A stretch of DNA of 32,414 nt, from positions 1 to 32,414 of the forward strand of contig JAVBKB010000078.1 in the NCBI GenBank assembly GCA_031554275.1. The letters run 5' to 3'. The notes below the pieces were generated by a model. The model had not been told where the DNA came from, ran no database searches, and worked only from the letters and a program-made list of their open reading frames with translations. Source of the DNA: JAVBKB01 sp031554275. GTDB lineage: Bacteria; Bacillota; Bacilli; JARBTR01. Position 1 is the first letter of the stretch, and every line of letters begins with the position of its first letter. The position numbers and the translations under genes are program-made. Below, in pieces: positions 16,323-22,989 of this stretch.

Positions 16323-17057
16323 TTATTTCAAATCGTATTCTTTCTTCAGTTGGTTTGGAGAAGGCAATCCAGATGTAGAAGGGAGGAAAGACCATCCCTC
16401 AATCTTTTTCGGATCAAGCCCTGCTGCTAGTAGTGGATCGGCATCAATAGCAAATGATATTAATGTATCTGATGTATCAGGACTATTGGTCCATGTTACT
16501 ACAAACTGGTCAAATTGGTCGAATCCTGCCCCTGTACGAAGACCTAACCGATAGCCCTGTTGGTCTTCTACAAGTTCCACAATACTGGGATCCTGTTTCA
16601 AAAGTCTTCTCATCGCATCCTCTGAACCTTGGGCAGTTTCTCTCTTGTCACTTAGATTATAGGGATGAATAAGTACAGCTTCAATTTGTTTTCCATCTTC
16701 AACTGCTGCTGGCTTATAGACATAGCCACTATCTGCCGCTAACTTATCAGGATCGAGTCCTGCTTCAATAAATGGCTTCGCACGTAGCACCATAGCAAAA
16801 TCTATTGCGTTAGCCGCAGAATCCTTGCTCCACTCAAACTTATCGACTGTTTGAGACTCGGTTTGCTTGACCTCAAGCGCCAATCCCCAGTGTTTCAGTG
16901 AAGGATGAAATCCTTTTTGATCCTTGTGTTCAGAGACGATTTTGTTAAAAGCATAAAGTGCATTATCTGATTCCTTCGTGCCGGTGGGTGAGCGATCACA
17001 GCCACCAAGCGTGCTGGCAATTACTATTGAGATGACGATAAATCCTATTTTCTTCAT
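16323..17057 (-). CDS. Lipoprotein with an internal duplication, co-transcribed with copA
   Basis: Not recognised at family level. It has 244 residues with a lipoprotein signal: basic start, hydrophobic core and lipobox LGGC with Cys20, so it is probably anchored on the outer face of the membrane. The mature part contains two copies of a unit of about 64 residues (roughly 54-117 and 163-227). They are best seen in AKPFIEAGLDPDKL against ADPLLAAGLDPKKI, each preceded by a beta-rich stretch with W and D-x-F. After the lipid Cys there are no further Cys and few His or Met, so it is not an obvious copper binder. Position directly upstream of copA suggests an extracytoplasmic role in copper export or sensing. 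An AAGGAAGGG RBS precedes the ATG. Confidence 0.85.
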   Translation of the reverse strand: MKKIGFIVISIVIASTLGGCDRSPTGTKESDNALYAFNKIVSEHKDQKGFHPSLKHWGLALEVKQTESQTVDKFEWSKDSAANAIDFAMVLRAKPFIEAGLDPDKLAADSGYVYKPAAVEDGKQIEAVLIHPYNLSDKRETAQGSEDAMRRLLKQDPSIVELVEDQQGYRLGLRTGAGFDQFDQFVVTWTNSPDTSDTLISFAIDADPLLAAGLDPKKIEGWSFLPSTSGLPSPNQLKKEYDLK

Positions 17058-17123
17058 GAGACCCTTCCTTTATAAACAATTCTTCTGTTGCACATTTTAT
17101 CCTGATTCCGTTAAAAATAAGGA

Positions 17124-17300
17124 GTGGATTGTTCAAGAATATTTCATCATGCACTGCATAAGCAGTGGTTTGTTGATGAGCTTTGGTCAGATAGACTGTG
17201 TCGTCTAAGTAAAAACTTAGAACATAACGGCATCGAGAGATTCAAGCATTTTCTAACAAAGCGAGATGGAATAATTACCACAAAACATTCTCTATTTTAA
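17124..17300 (+). CDS. Possible 58-codon ORF or gene remnant (doubtful)
   Basis: In the 256-bp gap between two minus-strand genes, a plus-strand frame opens at GTG 17124 (after an in-frame TAA) and ends at TAA 17300. The translation has a protein-like composition with an aromatic and charged core (WFVDELWSDRL). AAGGAG overlaps the GTG rather than lying before it, so initiation there is poor. It may be a decayed C-terminal fragment. The gap also contains a symmetric hairpin TCTAAGT/ACTTAGA without a U-tract. Confidence 0.2.
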   Translation: MDCSRIFHHALHKQWFVDELWSDRLCRLSKNLEHNGIERFKHFLTKRDGIITTKHSLF

Positions 17301-17313
17301 ACGGAAGTCTGGA

Positions 17314-18336
17314 TTAGAATAGAGGATTGATTCCCATCAATAAGAGTCCTCTATTCATCATGATGACTCCTAATAGTATCACCAAGATAGCACTTACTTT
17401 CATCATAACATTTGTAAATTTTGTACTGAGCAAGGTACTGAGTGCCCCTAAGGCAAACATCAATGGAACGGTTCCAGCACTAAAGAGGAACATGGACAAA
17501 GCTCCCGTTAGAAAGCTACCAGTAGTTAGTGCATAGATTTGCATGGCTTGTAGTGGACCACAAGGCATCAGTCCATTGAGTAAGCCAACGATAAATGGTC
17601 CTTTACCCACCTTGCCAGCAATCACTTTTCGTGCGAAAAACTTCGGCATCCTTGGATTGAGCTTTCTAAGTGCCGGAAAAGCACCTACTAGATTCAGTCC
17701 CATTAATACCATGAGTGCGGCAGCTACTAATGTAATAGTTCCTTGAAATTGTAATGTGGGAGTCAAAACCGCACCAATTGCACCAACGATACCTCCAATG
17801 ATCGTGTATGAGACGACACGCCCACCGTTATAGAGCAAACTTGGGTAGAGGCTTTTGAATTTGGAGCGACTTGTGCCCACATTCGCCTTCGCATTTTGCG
17901 AAATATTTATGCCACCACACATGGCAATACAGTGCACCGAAGTTAGCAGTCCAATAATAAATAACACTGATAAACTAGTAGACTCATCTGCTAATTGAAA
18001 AGAGTTGAAGAAATCAAACCCAATTGTGTTTTGGAGTATGAAATAACTGGCTGCAAGTATTAATAATACAACACCAACCTGGATCCACTGCTTTTTCGCT
18101 GACGTCTTGGGCACAGAACTGATTATAGGATAGTGCAATTTATCTAGTTTGTTCTCAATCGAACTCAGATCAATCTGCTGATCATCAAAAATGATGTCCA
18201 CACTACCAGTCCCATAGCTAGCATTAACTGACTCGACGCCAGCTAATTGTGACAAACCTTTTTCAATCCTTAACTCACATGCTGCACAGCTCATACCTTC
18301 GACATGAACTGTAATGGAAGTTTGTTTACTATTCAT
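17314..18336 (-). CDS. HMA domain fused to TauE/SafE (DsbD_2-like) membrane protein
   Basis: A 340-residue membrane protein. Residues 5-70 form a heavy-metal domain with CAAC (Cys17, Cys20). A first helix follows at about 86-106, then a DsbD_2/TauE-like core with HCIAMCGG (His135, Cys136, Met139, Cys140) and GLLNGLMPCGPLQAMQ (Cys259), motifs typical of the UreH/SafE-like branch associated with copper handling. In many Bacillota and Clostridia related proteins also carry a cupredoxin domain; here that domain is absent, but a separate cupredoxin lipoprotein lies 2.6 kb away with the same promoter architecture. The likely role is moving copper, or electrons for copper sites, across the membrane (inference). 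Its promoter is at 18373-18402 and an AACCTCT stretch on the plus strand gives an AGAGGTT RBS. Confidence 0.88.
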   Translation of the reverse strand: MNSKQTSITVHVEGMSCAACELRIEKGLSQLAGVESVNASYGTGSVDIIFDDQQIDLSSIENKLDKLHYPIISSVPKTSAKKQWIQVGVVLLILAASYFILQNTIGFDFFNSFQLADESTSLSVLFIIGLLTSVHCIAMCGGINISQNAKANVGTSRSKFKSLYPSLLYNGGRVVSYTIIGGIVGAIGAVLTPTLQFQGTITLVAAALMVLMGLNLVGAFPALRKLNPRMPKFFARKVIAGKVGKGPFIVGLLNGLMPCGPLQAMQIYALTTGSFLTGALSMFLFSAGTVPLMFALGALSTLLSTKFTNVMMKVSAILVILLGVIMMNRGLLLMGINPLF

Positions 18337-18372
18337 AGTAACCTCTTAGAAATTCGCATTTATTCTCACACG

Positions 18373-18402
18373 AATATACCAGTAAGATTTGAAGAGAATA
18401 TG
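18373..18402 (-). promoter_or_regulatory. Promoter of HMA-TauE gene with shared direct-repeat box
   Basis: Read on the minus strand, TTCATAT-tctc-TTCAAAT is a direct repeat with an 11-bp period, containing CATATTCTCTTCAAAT (18402-18387). Eight nt further lies a -10 TATATT (18378-18373). The box replaces a recognisable -35. The same 16 bp and the same 8-nt spacing occur at the cupredoxin promoter (20836-20865). Direct repeats of this period are the usual target of OmpR/PhoB-type regulators acting as class II activators. Confidence 0.7.
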
Positions 18403-18560
18403 AAGATTTGATGCTTCTTGATTACAAGATTGAAAGCAAGTTGATTTAAACTCAGTGAACCAATCGGAAAACCCGCTTAAGTACGAAGTCTAGTTAAGGA
18501 GCCTGATGACTGGATAAATTTTAAAAATTTTCAAGTTACCCTTCAGCTCTCAACACATCC

Positions 18561-18589
18561 TTTAACTTTATTTACAAAACCGTTATACT
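18561..18589 (+). promoter_or_regulatory. Promoter of the XRE-cupin regulator gene
   Basis: A -35 TTTAAC (18561-18566) and a -10 TATACT (18584-18589) are 17 bp apart. An imperfect inverted repeat AAACCGTT/AACGTTT spans the -10 box and the start site (about 18577-18604) and could be the autoregulatory operator. Confidence 0.5.
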
Positions 18590-18616
18590 GTAGTTAGAAC
18601 GTTTCTGGGGGATTTT

Positions 18617-19156
18617 ATGATTATTGGGCATAAGATTAAAAGATTGCGACAAGAAAAGAATTTAACGCAAGATGAGTTGGCAAGTCGTTGCGAATTGTCA
18701 AAGGGGTTTATTTCGCAGTTAGAGCGTGATTTAACTTCCCCATCACTCACAACGCTTGATAATATTTTGGAATGTTTGGGCACGAGCTTGAAGGATTTCT
18801 TCAATGATTATCAGGATGAGCGAGTTGTTTTCACTCAAAGCGATTTCTATGTTGTTGCGGATGAAGAATTGGGATATAGCTTAGAATGGATTGTACCAAA
18901 TGCGCAGAAAAATCTGATGGAACCCATATTACTAACACTTGAACCAAATGGCCGATACAAAGAGGAAAGTGCTCATTTTGGTGAGGAGTTTGGTTATGTC
19001 TTGCAGGGCTCAATCACAATTCATTTGGGAAACAAGCGATACAAAGCACGCAAAGGAGATTCCTTTTCTTATAACGCAAATGTTGATCATTACATAGAAA
19101 ATGGCGGAAAAACAGTTGCGAAGGTGCTTTGGGTTTCCTCGCCACCATCGTTCTGA
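18617..19156 (+). CDS. XRE family regulator with C-terminal cupin domain
   Basis: A 179-residue transcription factor. A helix-turn-helix fills residues 5-60 (KIKRLRQEKNLTQDELA, SKGFISQLERDLTSPSLTTL). A cupin sensor domain fills about 105-175 (SAHFGEEFGYVLQGSITIHLG, then KGDSFSYNANVDHYIEN). Homologues of this architecture in Bacillota commonly control polyamine uptake or amine metabolism genes. GGGGG lies 5 nt before the ATG. The MFS transporter starts 164 bp downstream on the same strand and is the natural target. There is no evident link to copper, and it separates the two halves of the copper gene set. Confidence 0.9.
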   Translation: MIIGHKIKRLRQEKNLTQDELASRCELSKGFISQLERDLTSPSLTTLDNILECLGTSLKDFFNDYQDERVVFTQSDFYVVADEELGYSLEWIVPNAQKNLMEPILLTLEPNGRYKEESAHFGEEFGYVLQGSITIHLGNKRYKARKGDSFSYNANVDHYIENGGKTVAKVLWVSSPPSF

Positions 19157-19320
19157 AGTCTAGCCCTCTAGCTTCAATCAATTCTAGAATTCTTTTTTTA
19201 TCTCAATAATTACTATCGACAACCTAGGACATTGATCAATTCAATTGTCCTTTATTATTTCCACAGCAAAGCTACCGGAATATGGTTAAATAAAATAATT
19301 ACGGATTAAGGACTTTTGAT

Positions 19321-20526
19321 ATGAAAGCTAAATCAACATTAATAAAGTTTTTTATTTTGAACGCATTTATGTTTTTGTCTTGCAATATGGTACATCCAGT
19401 TACACCAGCATTTTTGAAGAGTCTTGCACTTCCAGACTTCGTATTTGGTTTGGCGTTTTCAGCAATGTCAATCACCAATTTCTTGTTCAGCCCGTTTTGG
19501 GGTAGATTAACGGATACGATCGGCAGGATACGTAGCATTGGTTTTTCATTAACGGGTTATGCCCTATCACAATACTTATTTATGATCTCGAATTCTGAAT
19601 TTATGGTCATCTTGTCTCGACTAACTTCAGGTTTGTTTGCAGGTGGATTCTTGGTTGGCTGCATGGCGTACCTAGCAGATATTACAGATGATAAGCACCG
19701 AGCGAAGTACACTGCCTATTATGTTGCCTTTGGTTCAGTCAGTGCCTCAATGGGGTATTTGCTAGGTGGATTTATTGGTGACTATTCGATTCATGCAACA
19801 TTCATCACACAAGTGGTTTTCTTGTTGTTCAGCGCCTTGATGTATCGCCTTCTTTTGAAAGATGAAGTCGTTAAGCCAGTCAAACTCAATCGTCAGGAAC
19901 TTATTCGCTCCGCTAACCCGTTTCTATTCTTCGTCCAAGCAAAGTCGATCATGACAATGCCTTTGTTTGTATTTCTGATAACGATATTTCTAACAGGTGT
20001 GGCGATTAGTGATTATGATAATGCTTTGAATTACTATTTAACTTCTGATCTAGAGTTTCCAACTTCGTATAATGGTATCATGAAAGCAGTGATGGGGTTG
20101 ATCGGACTGATCGCCAATTTCACTATTAACCAATGGCTTGTGAAGCATACAGAGGGGCGCAAATCAATTGTCGCAATTCTTATGATGTGCGGAATTCTAC
20201 TGCTAATTGCAAGCAGTACCATCGGCTTAATCCCATTCCTATTGTGGAATATCCTTTTCTACACATTCAACACCATGTCACTTCCGATTCAGCAAGCGCT
20301 GATAGTCGAAGGGCAAAGCGATGGTTCTTCAAACGGGCTACTATATGGCATCTTTAACTCAGTGAAATCACTTGGAATGATTGTTGGTCCTTTAATTGCA
20401 GGATTTTCGTATGAAATTGAGTCGATACTTCCCTTTATTATCGCAGGATTTGTGTTCTTCCTCTCAGCTGGAATTGCGGTCGTCAATTATTTTCAGTACA
20501 AGAAGCCCGAAACGAGTGTTAAATGA
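19321..20526 (+). CDS. Major facilitator superfamily transporter, 12 TM
   Basis: A 401-residue inner-membrane transporter. The N-terminal helices begin at residue 8, the loop 2-3 motif A reads GRLTDTIGRIRSI (about 61-73), and a longer central loop near 180-205 splits the two six-helix halves. The pattern resembles drug/H+ antiporters of the TetA-like type, but no specificity residue was identified, and the upstream XRE-cupin regulator would equally fit an amine or polyamine exporter. TAAGGA precedes the ATG. A clear terminator follows at 20576. Confidence 0.85.
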   Translation: MKAKSTLIKFFILNAFMFLSCNMVHPVTPAFLKSLALPDFVFGLAFSAMSITNFLFSPFWGRLTDTIGRIRSIGFSLTGYALSQYLFMISNSEFMVILSRLTSGLFAGGFLVGCMAYLADITDDKHRAKYTAYYVAFGSVSASMGYLLGGFIGDYSIHATFITQVVFLLFSALMYRLLLKDEVVKPVKLNRQELIRSANPFLFFVQAKSIMTMPLFVFLITIFLTGVAISDYDNALNYYLTSDLEFPTSYNGIMKAVMGLIGLIANFTINQWLVKHTEGRKSIVAILMMCGILLLIASSTIGLIPFLLWNILFYTFNTMSLPIQQALIVEGQSDGSSNGLLYGIFNSVKSLGMIVGPLIAGFSYEIESILPFIIAGFVFFLSAGIAVVNYFQYKKPETSVK

Positions 20527-20575
20527 TGCTTATCTAGCCATACCCCAATTGTAATCTGGATTCAGACAAACCATG

Positions 20576-20602
20576 AAAAAGCCATTTCAAACGGCTTTTT
20601 TT
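20576..20602 (+). terminator. Intrinsic terminator after the MFS gene
   Basis: AAAAAGCC (20576-20583) pairs with GGCTTTTT (20593-20600), and the T run reaches 20602. The rest of the 372-bp gap up to 20898 holds a TTGACA-17-TAATTT pair (20601-20629) with no convincing gene behind it, and the cupredoxin promoter. Confidence 0.75.
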
Positions 20603-20833
20603 GACAAGTTATAAAATAGGGAATAATTTTTCGGAAAGTAATGGATATACTAGAATTCATGGAAAGCGTTGTGACAGGCCTACGAAAGTCAACAAATACA
20701 GACAGTATTCTACAAGTTTCGCATTTCAGGATAAAAATTTCACAAAGCTTCAAAATGCAGCACGATGATGCGATACTCTACAAGAAACACAATTAGTTGC
20801 AGCGATTCGCAAATTAATAGTTTTTTCAGCATC

Positions 20834-20865
20834 TCCATATTCTCTTCAAATTTTCTTGTTACAAT
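20834..20865 (+). promoter_or_regulatory. Promoter of cupredoxin lipoprotein with shared direct-repeat box
   Basis: TCCATAT-tctc-TTCAAAT (20834-20851, 11-bp period) contains the 16-mer CATATTCTCTTCAAAT (20836-20851), identical to the one before the HMA-TauE gene. The -10 TACAAT (20860-20865) follows after 8 nt, exactly as there. No separate -35 box is visible, which fits an activator binding over that position. Confidence 0.7.
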
Positions 20866-20898
20866 AGGTCGAAATATATCAAATCTAGGAGACCAACT

Positions 20899-21756
20899 AT
20901 GAAAAAAATATTGTTATTGTTAGTGCTTGTTGTTAGTGTGGCGCTGTCCGCATGTGCGAAAGAAGAATCAAAAGGTGTAGAAGCTGCAAGTATAAGTGAT
21001 AACGTTCAAACCGTTTCGACAACTTTTTCTGCCAATAATTATTCACCAATCACTGTGCAAAAAGATGTTCCAGTGAAATGGACGATCACGGTGAATAAGG
21101 GAGATCTGAATAATTGCAACAATCGATTCTTTATTCCAGCTTTTGATAATAAGGAAGTAAAGCTGAAAGAAGGAGAAAATGTAGTTGAGTTTACCCCAAC
21201 TGAATCAGGTACATTTCCTTATAGTTGTTGGATGGGGATGATTCACAGCAAGATTGTAGTAGTGGATAAACTGAACGCAAGTAGCAAAGAGTCCGCTGAT
21301 GCGGATACGGTCAGTGTATCAAAAAGCGCTGTAACAACGAATGCTTCAGCAACAAATAGTGCGGAGATTAAAACTGGTGTAATTGAAAATGATGTGCAAA
21401 AGGTGAACGTTACGATCACAGAAAACGGATACGAACCAGCATTCATCATTGTTCAAAAGGGAATCAAAACCGAATTTAAATTCGATGTGAAGGCTGCAAG
21501 CTGTGCGCAATATGTTGTTTTCCCGCAAACGAACCAAGTAGTAGATCTATCAAAAACAAACACAGTCACAGTGACACCGGAAGATAATTTTCAATTTGCT
21601 TGCGACATGAGTATGTATGGATCAACTGTTTTGGTAGTTGACGATATCAAGAATGCTACAGACGTAGAAAGCATAAAGAAAGAGCTTGAGAAGAACGGAG
21701 ACAGTTACAAATTTCAAGGCAGTGGCTGTGGCGGCGGATGCTGTGGAGCAAAGTAA
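20899..21756 (+). CDS. Lipoprotein with two cupredoxin domains and a Cys-rich tail
   Basis: A 285-residue extracytoplasmic lipoprotein: signal peptide with lipobox LSAC and lipid Cys19. Two cupredoxin-type beta domains follow at about 38-125 and 165-250. In the first, Cys73 (NNCNN) and Cys110-W-M-G-M (110-114) are the likely metal or redox residues; in the second, Cys202 and Cys235-D-M-S-M. The usual first His ligand is replaced by Cys in both. A Ser/Thr/Ala-rich linker (126-160) joins them. The C-terminus GSGCGGGCCGAK adds three cysteines. Such domains usually form the tail of HMA-TauE proteins; here the domain is duplicated and free. AGGAG precedes the ATG. It probably receives or buffers copper outside the membrane. 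Confidence 0.88.
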   Translation: MKKILLLLVLVVSVALSACAKEESKGVEAASISDNVQTVSTTFSANNYSPITVQKDVPVKWTITVNKGDLNNCNNRFFIPAFDNKEVKLKEGENVVEFTPTESGTFPYSCWMGMIHSKIVVVDKLNASSKESADADTVSVSKSAVTTNASATNSAEIKTGVIENDVQKVNVTITENGYEPAFIIVQKGIKTEFKFDVKAASCAQYVVFPQTNQVVDLSKTNTVTVTPEDNFQFACDMSMYGSTVLVVDDIKNATDVESIKKELEKNGDSYKFQGSGCGGGCCGAK

Positions 21757-21771
21757 TCATATTGCCCGGTC

Positions 21772-21800
21772 TTGTATTGTAATCTGGTATTGAATATACT
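21772..21800 (+). promoter_or_regulatory. Promoter of the CopZ-like gene
   Basis: A -35 TTGTAT (21772-21777) and a -10 TATACT (21795-21800) are 17 bp apart. The direct-repeat box seen at the other two copper promoters is absent, so this gene may be expressed constitutively as well as by read-through. Confidence 0.55.
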
Positions 21801-21838
21801 AGTACTATTAAAGAATTTGTGAAATGAGGAGAACGAGT

Positions 21839-22039
21839 ATGCAAACAATTTTTAAAATTTCGGGGATGTCCTGTGAGCATTGTGAGCGCCATGTAAGAGA
21901 AGCGCTAGAGGAAATCGAGGGTGTAGCGTCAGCCCAAGTTAGCCACACTGAGAATACTGCAACTGTTGAACATGCAGACAATGTGAGTTTAGATGCGATG
22001 AAAGAAGCAATAGTTGAAGTAGGTTACGAAGTACAATAA
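21839..22039 (+). CDS. copZ: CopZ-like copper chaperone (HMA domain)
   Basis: A 66-residue single heavy-metal-associated domain with the GMSCEHC metal loop (Cys12, Cys15) and the usual beta-alpha-beta-beta-alpha-beta length. It should bind Cu(I) in the cytosol and hand it to CopA or to the HMA domain of the TauE-type protein. The ATG at 21839 follows GAGGAG; the frame is open from 21824, but without an RBS there. A Tyr near the end (VGYEV) occupies a position that is often Tyr in Bacillus CopZ. A terminator follows directly. Confidence 0.88.
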   Translation: MQTIFKISGMSCEHCERHVREALEEIEGVASAQVSHTENTATVEHADNVSLDAMKEAIVEVGYEVQ

Positions 22040-22055
22040 GGAATTCAACCTGATG

Positions 22056-22081
22056 AAAAAGCCCCAAGTATGGGGCTTTTT
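22056..22081 (+). terminator. Intrinsic terminator after copZ
   Basis: AAAAAGCCCC (22056-22065) pairs with GGGGCTTTTT (22072-22081), a 10-bp stem with a T5 tail. It separates copZ from the two-component genes. Confidence 0.85.
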
Positions 22082-22217
22082 GTACACAGAATTTAGGATC
22101 AGCTAAGGAAAGTGAATGATTTGTAGTGAATTTCCGATCGCGTTGAAACAGGGATCGGTTCTTAGTTATTTTGGAGCTAAGGCATTTTGTAGCTAGAACA
22201 AGTATTGGAGATCAAAC

Positions 22218-22901
22218 ATGAAACAGCAAATTCTTATTGTGGATGATGAGGTCAAAATAATTGAAATAGTCAAGGCGTATTTAGAAAGCAGCGGATACAA
22301 TGTGTTGACTGCCATTAATGGTGTTGATGCACTGGAGATATTGGAGAAAACACATGTTGATTTGCTGCTTTTGGACTTGATGCTTCCTTACATATCTGGT
22401 GAGGAGATCTGTCTCAAGGTGCGAGAGAAATCCAATATGCCAATCATTATGATGACTGCGAAAGTGGATGAAACAAGCATTATTGATGGACTTCGAATGG
22501 GAGCGGATGATTACATCACTAAGCCCTTTAGCCCTCGGCAACTTGTTGCAAGAGTGGATGCAGCCTTGCGGCGTGCAATCCCAAACGAGCTGAATCAATT
22601 ACTGACAATTGGCGAAATAACATTAGATTTAGATAATCGAACTGTTACCAAGAACAACCAGGTGATAGCAGTGACCCCAAATGAATTCAAAATCCTGAAG
22701 CTTTTGATGGAGCGCCCAAATAAGGTTTTTACGAGAGAAGAGATTATTGATTTGATCATGGACAATCAGTTTGCGGGATTTGATCGCACAATTGATACAC
22801 ATATTAAGAACCTCCGACAGAAGGTAGAAGAAGATCCAAAAAACCCGTCAAAGATTCTAACGATTTATGGTGCAGGCTACCGTTTCCATTCAGAAAAATA
22901 A
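22218..22901 (+). CDS. OmpR/PhoB family response regulator
   Basis: A 227-residue regulator. The receiver domain (1-115) has the acidic pair Asp9/Asp10, the phosphoacceptor Asp53 (LLLLDLMLP), Thr80 and Lys102. The DNA-binding winged helix (about 130-225) contains TPNEFKILKLLMERPNKVFTREEI and ends in the wing motif TIYGAGYRF. Partners with the kinase encoded 88 bp downstream. It lies immediately after four copper-type genes, and direct repeats of the type bound by this family lie in front of two of them, so a copper-responsive role like CusR or CopR is plausible but unproven. The RBS is weak (GGAG, 9 nt before the ATG). Confidence 0.93.
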   Translation: MKQQILIVDDEVKIIEIVKAYLESSGYNVLTAINGVDALEILEKTHVDLLLLDLMLPYISGEEICLKVREKSNMPIIMMTAKVDETSIIDGLRMGADDYITKPFSPRQLVARVDAALRRAIPNELNQLLTIGEITLDLDNRTVTKNNQVIAVTPNEFKILKLLMERPNKVFTREEIIDLIMDNQFAGFDRTIDTHIKNLRQKVEEDPKNPSKILTIYGAGYRFHSEK

Positions 22902-22989
22902 CTTTTAACATAGCAACATGAAAATTTGTAATCTTTGTTGACTAAAGCTGAATTAATTTAAGAACTCACTAATTTAGGGGGGCAATGGA

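Noticed and set aside
13856..18336. Plus-strand frames opposite copA, the lipoprotein gene and the HMA-TauE gene
   Set aside because: They are antisense shadows without ribosome binding sites or protein-like composition.
20641..20793. Plus-strand frame of about 51 codons behind a TTGACA-17-TAATTT promoter-like pair
   Set aside because: No ribosome binding site and the ATG would be only about 5 nt from the transcription start; composition gives no support.
22136..22165. Inverted repeat CCGATC/GATCGG upstream of the response regulator
   Set aside because: Six-bp arms with a loop of about 15 nt and no U-tract; could be an operator, but nothing else supports it.
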